Positions 1 to 5,556 of a DNA stretch of 9,914 bases are shown here, in pieces. Position 1 is the first letter of the stretch. Each line of letters begins with the position of its first letter. The stretch spans positions 1 to 9,914 of the forward strand of contig JAURNJ010000337.1 in assembly GCA_030830245.1 (NCBI GenBank). Reading direction: 5' to 3'. The stretch comes from Novosphingobium sp. (GTDB lineage: Bacteria > Pseudomonadota > Alphaproteobacteria > Sphingomonadales > Sphingomonadaceae). The notes under the pieces are model-generated. The model was given only the letters and a program-made list of their open reading frames with translations, made no database searches and was not told where the DNA came from. A program made the translations under genes and the position numbers.

Positions 1-1
1 A

Positions 2-184
2 ACCGTGGTGACGCAAGCAGATGATCCAGCCGATGAAGAGGGCCTCCTGGCGTGGTGTCGCGAGCGGCTGGCGATCTACAAGGTTCCGCGCGCCATCGAG
101 ATCAGGCAGGAGCCGCTTCCCCGCACTGCCACGGGCAAGATCGACCGCGGCACGTTCGTGGCGCAGGCGAGGGCGGCAAGATGA
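2..184 (+). CDS. AMP-dependent acyl-CoA synthetase, C-terminal end (partial)
   Basis: This is the last 60 residues of a class I adenylate-forming enzyme (acyl-CoA synthetase/ligase); the rest lies left of the window. The family activates a carboxylic acid with ATP to an acyl-adenylate and then transfers it to CoA in the cytoplasm. The visible piece is the mobile C-terminal subdomain: the segment LAIYKVPRAIEI is followed by LPRTATGKIDR. The lysine of that motif (residue 46 of the visible part) is the one known in the family to be needed for adenylation. The reading frame closes with TGA inside an ATGA overlap with the next gene, so it is translationally coupled to the alpha/beta hydrolase. Because only the C-terminus is visible, the acid substrate cannot be inferred. 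The family call is secure; a CoA ligase rather than another adenylating enzyme is likely but not proven. Confidence 0.9.
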   Translation, partial: TVVTQADDPADEEGLLAWCRERLAIYKVPRAIEIRQEPLPRTATGKIDRGTFVAQARAAR

Positions 185-1071
185 CTGGTGCGCGACCCGA
201 ACCGCAAAGGCGCAGCTTCTCCTCACAGGGGCTCGAGCTCAGCTACGTCGAATGGGGCGAGGCCGATGCCCCACTCATCATCCTGCTTCACGGATCGCGC
301 GATCATGCCCGCAGCTGGGATTGGACGGCTGCGGCGCTGGTCGGCGATGGCTGGCGCGTGGTTGCGCCCGACCTGCGAGGCCATGGCGACAGCCAATGGT
401 CGCCCGACAGTGCCTATGTCACTTCCTATCAGGTGCAGGACCTCGCCGAACTGGTCGATACGCTGGCAGTGCCGCGCTTCTCACTGATCGGTCATTCGTT
501 CGGCGGCACCGTCTGCGCGCGCTTTACCGCAATGTTCCCCGAGCGGGTCGAACGGCTGGTATTGATCGAGGGTTTCGGCCCCGCGCCCGAGGTGTTCGCA
601 ATGTGGAACGCGCAGGGATCGGTGGCGAGGTCGCGGCAATGGCTCGAAGCGCGGCGCAAGGCACTGGCGCGACCGCCGCAGATCTTCGCCAGTGTGGAGG
701 CTGCCTGCGCCCAGTTCCGTGCAGCCAATCCGGACCTTTCACCCGAGCAGGTGGCCCATCTTGGTCGCCATGCCGTGCGACGCCATGGCGACGGATGGGT
801 TTGGAAGTCCGATCCGCAGATGAAGCACTTTCCCCCCGAAGATCACTATGCCGAAACTGAAGATGTCTGGAGGTCGATCGCCTGTCCGACGCTGGCGATA
901 AGAGGATCGAGGGGCTTTCTCCCGAACCCCTTCACCGATGGTCGCTGCGAACTGATCGCCGATTGCCGGATGGTGACAATCGACGACGCGGGCCACTGGC
1001 CGCACCACGAACGGTTCGACGATTTCCTTGGCGAACTGATGCCCTTCCTCAATGCAAAGGCAATGACATGA
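181..1071 (+). CDS. alpha/beta-fold hydrolase
   Basis: A 296-residue cytoplasmic alpha/beta hydrolase of normal family length. The oxyanion-hole strand IILLHGSRDH is at residues 33-42 and APDLRGHGDS at 62-71. The nucleophile elbow GHSFGG has Ser106 as nucleophile, and DDAGHWPHHE holds the catalytic His272. The usual acid after strand 7 is not obvious: the sequence there reads IRGSRGFLPNP. Glu130 in LVLIEGFGP, after strand 6, is the best candidate for the acid. The start at 181 is chosen because it overlaps the upstream stop (ATGA) and leaves only about a dozen residues before the first conserved strand; an in-frame start at 52 would run through the ligase coding region. The stop again overlaps the next ATG, so it is the middle gene of a coupled trio. 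The context suggests hydrolysis of an ester, thioester, lactone or C-C bond in a catabolic pathway; the substrate is unknown. Confidence 0.92.
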   Translation: MTGARPEPQRRSFSSQGLELSYVEWGEADAPLIILLHGSRDHARSWDWTAAALVGDGWRVVAPDLRGHGDSQWSPDSAYVTSYQVQDLAELVDTLAVPRFSLIGHSFGGTVCARFTAMFPERVERLVLIEGFGPAPEVFAMWNAQGSVARSRQWLEARRKALARPPQIFASVEAACAQFRAANPDLSPEQVAHLGRHAVRRHGDGWVWKSDPQMKHFPPEDHYAETEDVWRSIACPTLAIRGSRGFLPNPFTDGRCELIADCRMVTIDDAGHWPHHERFDDFLGELMPFLNAKAMT

Positions 1072-1847
1072 TCCTCGAAGGCAAGCGCATCATAGTGACC
1101 GGCGGCGTCACGGGCATCGGGCGGGCCACGACACTTGCCTGCGCATGCGAGGGTGCAAGCGTCGTGTCCCTGTCCACCGCCGCGCCAGACCGGCATAGGG
1201 TTACCCGGATCGCCGAGCAGATCGCCGATGGCGGAACCGGGCGCTACATGCATCTCCAGGTCGACATGGGCGTCCGTGCCGCGGTCGATAACGCCTTCGC
1301 CGAAGCGACGGAGTGGCTGGGCGGGCTCGACGGCCTCGTCCACAGCGCCGCGACCCAAACCATCAAACCTGCCGACCAGGTTACTGACGACGACATCATG
1401 GCCGACCTGCGGGTAAGCACGTTCGGCATGGTCTATGCCAATCAGGCGGCATTTCCGCACCTTCGCGATAAGGGCGGGTCAATCGTCAATATCACCTCCT
1501 ATGTGGCCATTGGCGGAACCGAGAACCTCGCGGCGTATGGCCTCGCCAAGGGTGGGGTGAACGGCTGGTCCTTCGTGCTGGCGCGCGAATGGGGAAAGCA
1601 CATGATCCGGGTGAACCTGATGGCGCCTGTCGTGGCGACAACAGGCTTTCAGGCCTGGTACGATGCGCAGACTCCGGAAAAGCAGCGTGAAAGCGACGAG
1701 GGCCGCAGGCAGACGCTGGCTCTGGGGGGGAAGATGGGCACCGCCGAGGAGGCAGCCGATATCAACGTGTTCCTGCTGAGCGACCTGTCGCGCTATCTCA
1801 CCGGCCAGATCTTCTACGCCGATGGCGGCAAGGCATTCGGGCGCTGA
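1068..1847 (+). CDS. SDR-family NAD(P)-dependent oxidoreductase
   Basis: A 259-residue classical short-chain dehydrogenase/reductase, the standard length for the family. The Rossmann nucleotide-binding motif TGGVTGIG is at residues 11-18. The catalytic residues are Ser144 (NITSYVA), Tyr157 and Lys161 (AAYGLAK). The C-terminus has LTGQIFYADGGKAFGR, the usual substrate-loop and C-terminal strand. In place of the usual NNAG motif it has VHSAA at 91-95. The cofactor-specificity stretch after strand 2 (SLSTAAPDRHR) has no acidic residue at the usual NAD-selecting position, which slightly favours NADP(H); this is inference. The ATG overlaps the stop of the hydrolase gene (ATGATC), fixing the start and indicating coupling; an in-frame start at 963 would lie wholly inside the hydrolase gene. 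It probably oxidises a hydroxyl or reduces a ketone of the intermediate handled by the neighbouring ligase and hydrolase. It appears to be the last gene of its operon, and no clear terminator follows it. Confidence 0.93.
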   Translation: MILEGKRIIVTGGVTGIGRATTLACACEGASVVSLSTAAPDRHRVTRIAEQIADGGTGRYMHLQVDMGVRAAVDNAFAEATEWLGGLDGLVHSAATQTIKPADQVTDDDIMADLRVSTFGMVYANQAAFPHLRDKGGSIVNITSYVAIGGTENLAAYGLAKGGVNGWSFVLAREWGKHMIRVNLMAPVVATTGFQAWYDAQTPEKQRESDEGRRQTLALGGKMGTAEEAADINVFLLSDLSRYLTGQIFYADGGKAFGR

Positions 1848-1878
1848 CTTCTGCGAAATGGATCGGATATCAGACCGG

Positions 1879-2256
1879 CTACAACAGGTTACCGCAGGCT
1901 GCCTGGTAGGTTGAAAACCGGGCGGCGATCTTGGCTGGCGTCAGTCCGTATTGCGCCGGATCGTAGCTGTGGGTGCCGTGCTTGTTTTGCAGACGCTCTT
2001 CGAGATAGCCCAGTGTCGCCGCCCAGGCTTCAGTCGTGAATGGCATTCCGCAGTGGTCGAAGATCGCCACCAGCGTGGCCTCGGGTTGCGCCATGAACCG
2101 CTTGAAGGCGACGTCGTGAAAGCGCGCTTCCAGTTCCGGACGGGCTTGACGAAAATCGACCGCGCGGCCGACAAGTTGTGCGGCATAGTCCAGGTCCGCA
2201 ACCGCGTGGTTCGCTTCATCCCCCTGCCCGGACCACGCGCGGCGCAGAGGCGACCA
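1879..2256 (-). pseudogene. sulfotransferase-family C-terminal remnant
   Basis: Reading leftward, about 125 codons resemble the C-terminal part of bacterial sulfotransferase-family proteins. A segment RPELEARFHDVAFKRFM is followed by ATLVAIFDHCGMPFT, then by the near-terminal KHGTHSYDPAQYGLTP and IAARFSTYQ, ending at the TAG at 1879-1881. Full family members have roughly 350-400 residues and begin with a P-loop-like PAPS-binding motif. Here everything upstream of about SPLRRAWSGQ is missing: the frame stays open to 2559 but encodes unrelated, low-quality residues and passes antisense through two other remnants. The retained part lacks the PAPS-binding loop, so it cannot be an active sulfotransferase. 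A functional small protein is unlikely but not excluded. Family assignment is by recognition of the C-terminal pattern only. Confidence 0.72.
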
Positions 2257-2305
2257 GCCACAGCGCCGCCAGCATGACATGGGCAAGGCGACGCAACAGA
2301 CCCAT
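2216..2305 (-). other. short signal-peptide-like ORF with ribosome-binding site (doubtful)
   Basis: A 29-codon frame begins with ATG at 2303-2305, preceded by GGGAG five bases upstream. It encodes MGLLRRLAHVMLAALWLVAS followed by APRVVRAGG and a stop. A basic start, a hydrophobic core and an A-x-A-like end give it the look of a secretory signal or a small membrane peptide. It overlaps the left end of the sulfotransferase remnant in a different frame. It could be the surviving 5' end of another lost gene, or chance, since GC-rich frames often give Ala/Leu/Val runs. No function is proposed. Confidence 0.22.
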
Positions 2306-2381
2306 TGATGCTCCCGGTGACGGCATAGGCCCGGTATCCTTAGGGCCACTTGCAAGCCAAGCCAACAGGCGACCTGCTGGT

Positions 2382-2456
2382 TCAGTAGGAACGCCAGCCA
2401 TTCACCGCAATGTTCTGGCCGGAGGCAAACTGCGATTCGTTGGGCGCGGCAAGGAC
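2382..2456 (-). pseudogene. SDR C-terminal remnant
   Basis: About 25 codons read leftward encode LAAPNESQFASGQNIAVNG, then WRSY and a TGA at 2382-2384. This matches the C-terminal end of short-chain dehydrogenases, which typically read like LASDES-x-FVTGQ-x-x-x-VDGG just before the stop. Upstream of about 2456 the similarity ends abruptly, and the DNA is shared with a dienelactone-hydrolase-like piece on the other strand. More than 90% of the SDR is missing, including the nucleotide-binding and catalytic parts, so it is a dead fragment. It is not derived from the intact SDR at 1068-1847, whose ending is different (FYADGGKAFGR). Confidence 0.62.
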
Positions 2457-2460
2457 AGAT

Positions 2461-2661
2461 CTGGAGCGGCCCGCCACCATCGGCTTTTGCTTTGGCGACA
2501 ATGTCTCGGTGGAAGTCGCCCGAGGCGACATTGCCATGAAGGCCGAGGTCGGCTTCCACGGCGGCGCGGTCAAGCCGGACCTGGAGCGCGGCAAGAACGA
2601 TGAATACGCAAAGGAACGCTCTTGGGGGGAGATGATGGCGCTGCTCGACGAGGTGCTCTGA
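2461..2661 (+). pseudogene. dienelactone-hydrolase-family remnant with internal deletion
   Basis: A 66-codon segment joins two parts of a dienelactone-hydrolase-like protein. The first, PATIGFCFGDNVSVEVARG and then VGFHGG, corresponds to the nucleophile elbow (family pattern G-[YF]-C-x-G-G with a catalytic Cys) and the following strand. The second, NDEYAKERSWGEMMALLDEV, resembles the family's last helix near the C-terminus. In intact members some 70-90 residues, including the catalytic Asp and His, separate these parts; here they are separated by about a dozen residues, so the middle has been deleted in frame. The N-terminal half is also missing, and the conserved second Gly of the elbow is Asp. 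An in-frame ATG at 2410 exists, but the residues it adds are antisense to the SDR remnant and unlike this family. The assignment rests on motif recognition. Confidence 0.62.
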
Positions 2662-2686
2662 GGCTCCGCCCGCCAGGGAGCGCGAG

Positions 2687-2718
2687 GGGCGAATAGGGCA
2701 GCCTTACCCTATCCGCCC
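2687..2718. terminator. intergenic hairpin, probable terminator of the receptor gene
   Basis: A stem pairs GGGCG-A-ATAGGG (2687-2698) with CCCTAT-C-CGCCC (2707-2718): eleven base pairs with a single A/C mismatch, closing an 8-base loop. It lies 11 bases beyond the stop codon of the minus-strand receptor gene and 25 bases beyond the end of the plus-strand remnant, so it could act in both directions. There is no long T-tract on either side, so strict intrinsic termination is less certain; it may instead stabilise the 3' end of the mRNA. Confidence 0.55.
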
Positions 2719-2729
2719 TTGCAGTCCGG

Positions 2730-5252
2730 TCAGAAGTTGTAGGCTGCCTCGATGCCGATCAGGCGCCGCCCGCCCGGCGAGATGAACGATCCACCGAACT
2801 CAATCGCAGGGATAACCTCGGCGACATATTTCTTGTCGAACAGGTTTTCGGCAAAGGCGAAGACTTTCCAGCGATCCGCTTGCAGGCCGATGCGTCCGTT
2901 GAACACGCCGAAGGAATCGCGCCTGTTAACGTCATACTTGGCATTGCCGACGAAGGCAGGAAGCGCCAGCGCCGACCCCGGCAGCAGCAGGCTGAACAGC
3001 GTCGCACGTTCCTGATTCTGCACGGTGTGGAACCAGGTCGGCCCGGTAATGCGATAATCGCCACGTGCCACAAGGCGAAGATCGCCAGCCACCGGCGTAT
3101 CGAGCTGCGCACCCAGATTGATCGTGTAGTCCGAGGTATAGGGAGACTTGTTGCCTACTGTATAAGGCCGCGAGCTGTTCTTCTTTATTTCGCTGTCCGT
3201 CACGTTGACCGATCCGAACACCTGGAAGCCATCGACCACCCGGGCATTGAGGTTGAGTTCGACGCCTTTCACATCCACCTTGTCGATGTTGGAAACGATG
3301 CGCAGCAGGCCGAACGAACCCACGAAGAACTCGAAGAACTGCATGTCGTCGATCTTGGTGTAGTAGCCAGCCAGGTCGAAGTTGACCCGGTTGTCGAACA
3401 GCGAACCCTTGATGCCTGCCTCGAAGGCGCTCGACTTCTCCTTGCGGAACTGGTCGGTGATCGTCACCCCGGCATTGATCGGCGGAATGTTGAAGTTCGA
3501 ATTGACGACCGCAGCCGAGCCCTGGTTGTTGAACCCGCCCGATTTGAAGCCGATGCCCCAGTTTGCATAGATATTGGTGCGATCATTGGGCAGGAAGCTG
3601 ATGCTCAGCTTGGGCTGAAGCTGCTTGAATTTGGCCGACTTGTCGGGAATCGAGCCGGTTGCAGGCAGACCGGGGTTGATCTTGCCGCCGGTGATCGGGT
3701 CGTCGACATTGGGTACGCGGCTGGAGACGTTACGCTCCTCAACATCGTAGCGTAGCGCCAGACCGATCTTGAGGCGATCGATCGCGCTGTAGTCGATCGA
3801 GCCGAAGGCGGCATAGACATCGGTGTCGAAGCGGTCGGAAAACAGCTGCGATGTCGGGTTCTGGCTGCCCGGCGCATTGTAGAGGCTCTTGGTGACGCCA
3901 TTGCCCAGGTCTGCGCCCAGACTCACCCCGACATCGCGCTTGATGTTGAGGTAATAGGCTCCAACCTGCCAGTTGAGCGGTCCATCGCCCGTGGATGCCA
4001 GCCGGATCTCGGTGCTGAAATCCTTCTGGTTGCGCACCTGATACTGGGTGCCGTCGCAGCTGGTCGGGCTATAAGGACCGAAAGTGGAGCCGTTCGCCGG
4101 AGCGAAGATGAAGGGAACCGGTATCTGCCCGATGCCCCCTGGAGGGTTGACGGCAAATCCGGTGTTGGCGGCGGTGGTGGCAAAGCACTGGTTCTGCGCC
4201 GCCGTGTTGGTGGCATTGGCCGGAACGCCAAGCGCGGGCGAGATGTAGCGGGCAAAATCAGCCGAGGTGCCATCGGCGGTAAGGTTCTGTTTCACATCTG
4301 AAAAAAGGCCCCACCAGACCAGCTTCATCGCATCGAACTCATGCTCCAGCTTAAGCGAGGCGTCGAAGCTCTTCTGGTTGTTGGTCGGACGGATGTTGCT
4401 GTAATAGTTAAACGGGTGCTCGTTCACGTCCTCGTAGAATGCTGGATTTGCCGCTGCGAAATTAGGCAGGTGGAAGGCCGCGTTGAAGTTGATCGAGGCA
4501 CCCGAAAGTTCGGCATAGCGAACCTTGAAATCGAGATCGGTATTCTCGCCAAGGCGCGACACATAACGGCCATCGAAAGCGAACACTTCCTGATCGTCCA
4601 CAACCTTCCGATTGATCAACTTGTTCTTGTAGAAGCCATCGGTCGTGCGGAAATAGCCAGAGAGGACCACGCCGGCAGTGTCACTAATGGGCGACGCGAT
4701 ATAGGCCGTGTGCTCGATCGTATTCTCGTTGGCAAAGCTGACCCGCAATTCGCCTTCCAGCTCGTCGCCAGGCTTGATCGTGGAGATCACGATCGCGCCC
4801 GCAGCCGCGTTGCGCCCGTAGAGAGCGCCTTGCGGGCCCTTGAGGATTTCGATCTGGCGCAGTGTTCCCTGGCTCTGGTTGAGCTGCGCGGTATTCGTCT
4901 TGAGGATGCCGTCGACAACCAGAGCGACAGAGCTTTCGGCATCGCGCGCGCCGTTGATGCCGCGGATGTTGACCTGGGTGTCGCCCGCTTCGGCCGTGCC
5001 GGTAACGATGGTGACGCCGGGCGTCAGGGCGACGAAATCGTCCGCCGTCCGCGCGCCGGTTTTTTCAAGGGTCTCGGCACTGAGCACAGCGACCGAGGCA
5101 GGAACCTCGATCAGGCGCTCGTTCTGGCGGCGGGCAGTGACGATGATCTCGCCCCCGGCCTCTTCCGCACCGGCTTCCTGCGCAAGCGCCGGAGTCTGCG
5201 CAAAGGCACAGAACGCAATCGAACTCATCAGTATCGTCTTGGCGTTACGCAT
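2730..5252 (-). CDS. TonB-dependent outer-membrane receptor
   Basis: An 840-residue outer-membrane active transporter, within the family's usual range. A signal peptide (residues 1-24, ending PALA before Gln25) is followed by a TonB-box-like EIIVTARR at 35-42. The plug domain spans about 45-165, with VDGI at 113-116 and LKGPQGALYGRNAAAGAI at 137-154. A 22-strand-type beta-barrel follows, ending RRLIGIEAAYNF with the terminal Phe typical of barrel insertion. Cys356 and Cys399 lie in what should be an extracellular loop and may form a disulfide. The start is set at ATG 5252: a GTG three codons upstream overlaps the GGGAG ribosome site and has no room for one of its own. Such receptors import scarce or bulky compounds using TonB-ExbBD energy. 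In sphingomonads many sit beside catabolic genes rather than siderophore genes, which fits here. Transcription probably comes from the promoter at 5510-5538, through the SnoaL-like remnant. The substrate is unknown. Confidence 0.93.
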   Translation of the reverse strand: MRNAKTILMSSIAFCAFAQTPALAQEAGAEEAGGEIIVTARRQNERLIEVPASVAVLSAETLEKTGARTADDFVALTPGVTIVTGTAEAGDTQVNIRGINGARDAESSVALVVDGILKTNTAQLNQSQGTLRQIEILKGPQGALYGRNAAAGAIVISTIKPGDELEGELRVSFANENTIEHTAYIASPISDTAGVVLSGYFRTTDGFYKNKLINRKVVDDQEVFAFDGRYVSRLGENTDLDFKVRYAELSGASINFNAAFHLPNFAAANPAFYEDVNEHPFNYYSNIRPTNNQKSFDASLKLEHEFDAMKLVWWGLFSDVKQNLTADGTSADFARYISPALGVPANATNTAAQNQCFATTAANTGFAVNPPGGIGQIPVPFIFAPANGSTFGPYSPTSCDGTQYQVRNQKDFSTEIRLASTGDGPLNWQVGAYYLNIKRDVGVSLGADLGNGVTKSLYNAPGSQNPTSQLFSDRFDTDVYAAFGSIDYSAIDRLKIGLALRYDVEERNVSSRVPNVDDPITGGKINPGLPATGSIPDKSAKFKQLQPKLSISFLPNDRTNIYANWGIGFKSGGFNNQGSAAVVNSNFNIPPINAGVTITDQFRKEKSSAFEAGIKGSLFDNRVNFDLAGYYTKIDDMQFFEFFVGSFGLLRIVSNIDKVDVKGVELNLNARVVDGFQVFGSVNVTDSEIKKNSSRPYTVGNKSPYTSDYTINLGAQLDTPVAGDLRLVARGDYRITGPTWFHTVQNQERATLFSLLLPGSALALPAFVGNAKYDVNRRDSFGVFNGRIGLQADRWKVFAFAENLFDKKYVAEVIPAIEFGGSFISPGGRRLIGIEAAYNF

Positions 5253-5260
5253 GGTCTTCA

Positions 5261-5265
5261 CTCCC
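5261..5265 (-). promoter_or_regulatory. ribosome-binding site that sets the receptor start
   Basis: On the minus strand AGGGAG is followed by TGAAGACC and then ATG (5250-5252), so GGGAG is 8 bases from the ATG. The alternative GTG start at 5259-5261 shares its first base with this site and so cannot use it. The ATG is preferred. Confidence 0.75.
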
Positions 5266-5277
5266 TGTTATTGCCGG

Positions 5278-5475
5278 TCAGACGAGCACGTTCTCGTCAC
5301 TGAAATAAACTTAGACTTCCTGGAACTTACCTTCGCGGATGCGCCAGAAGTTGGTGTTGAAAAAGTTGACCTTGCGCCCGTCATGGCCGGTCAGCACTGC
5401 CTCGAAACTTGCGGTGACGCCCGCTGCATCCATGGGAATCGGAACGATCACCTTGATGCGGTGTTCTCCTGTCAT
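5278..5475 (-). pseudogene. SnoaL/NTF2-like protein, truncated C-terminal half with in-frame stop
   Basis: Read leftward from an ATG at 5473-5475, this encodes MTGEHRIKVIVPIPMDAAGV, then GRKVNFFNTNFWRIREGKF, then QEV and a TAA at 5311-5313. After the TAA the same frame continues VYFSDENVLV to a TGA at 5278-5280. The pattern is the second half of a SnoaL-like (NTF2-fold) protein of about 130 residues, whose last strands typically read D-G-K-F-x-E-V-x-V-Y and continue for about ten more residues. The first half is absent, because the divergent promoter and regulator start where it should be. So there are two lesions: an N-terminal deletion and a nonsense codon. A shortened 54-residue peptide could still be translated from the receptor mRNA. 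Intact relatives act as small isomerases, cyclases or dehydratases, or have unknown function. Confidence 0.68.
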
Positions 5476-5507
5476 CGCCCTCGTGACTCCCTTCGTTTTT
5501 TCCACTT

Positions 5508-5529
5508 GCATTATTGTATACAAAAATGC
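5508..5529. promoter_or_regulatory. 22-bp inverted repeat, probable GntR/FCD operator
   Basis: The perfect palindrome TTGTATACAA (5514-5523) is flanked by GCATT on the left and AATGC on the right, symmetric about the same centre, with a single mismatched pair (5513/5524). GntR proteins of the FCD group are known to bind short dyads of the TNGTNNNACNA or TTGTATACAA kind. This site lies 27 bases upstream of the start codon of just such a regulator. It covers the -10 and most of the spacer of the promoter on the opposite strand, so bound regulator would block the receptor transcript and probably its own gene. The dyad is seen directly; the regulatory role is inferred. Confidence 0.78.
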
Positions 5530-5538
5530 GAAGGTCAA
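5510..5538 (-). promoter_or_regulatory. sigma-70-type promoter toward the TonB receptor
   Basis: On the minus strand a TTGACC box (5533-5538) and an AATAAT box (5510-5515) are separated by exactly 17 bases. Each matches its consensus at five of six positions. The start of transcription would fall near 5503, giving a short leader before the SnoaL-like remnant and then the receptor. The operator palindrome overlaps the spacer and the -10. No equally good promoter for the regulator direction is evident; TATACA at 5517-5522 is a weak -10 candidate. Confidence 0.62.
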
Positions 5539-5556
5539 GCGTCTGAGAGGAACCTG

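Larger units (their letters stand above)
1848..2729. other. gene-remnant region without an intact gene
   Basis: Nearly 900 bases between the SDR gene and the receptor gene contain no complete gene. Translation in all frames gives recognisable family segments in three places, on both strands, none with a complete domain: a sulfotransferase end (1879-2256, -), an SDR end (2382-2456, -) and a dienelactone-hydrolase-like piece (2461-2661, +). The stretch 2306-2381 matches nothing I recognise. Positions 2687-2718 form a hairpin. The picture is of a decayed intergenic scar left by several deletions, not of a regulatory or mobile region; I see no terminal inverted repeats or transposase. Confidence 0.7.

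Noticed and set aside
52..180. 43-codon N-terminal extension of the alpha/beta hydrolase frame
   Set aside because: This part overlaps the acyl-CoA synthetase C-terminus in another frame, its residues do not resemble the family, and the ATGA overlap at 181 is a natural start.
963..1067. Upstream extension of the SDR frame
   Set aside because: It lies inside the hydrolase coding region; the Rossmann motif is at the normal distance from the ATG at 1068.
1724..1730. G7 run in the SDR gene as a possible frameshift site
   Set aside because: The reading frame is continuous through it and gives a normal SDR C-terminal half, so neither a frameshift nor slippage is needed.
1848..2729. Mobile element as the cause of the remnant region
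   Set aside because: I found no transposase, integrase, terminal inverted repeats or target-site duplications; simple deletions explain the fragments.
2880..3755. 291-codon plus-strand open frame
   Set aside because: It is antisense to the receptor barrel, without a ribosome site or recognisable motifs.
4341..5303. 320-codon plus-strand open frame across the receptor
   Set aside because: It is antisense to the receptor signal peptide, plug and early barrel, has Arg/Asp/Val-rich composition typical of GC-rich shadow frames, and matches no family.
4840..5556. Long upstream extension of the GntR frame
   Set aside because: The frame is open by chance through the antisense receptor and the promoter region; the regulator begins at 5557 with a good ribosome site.
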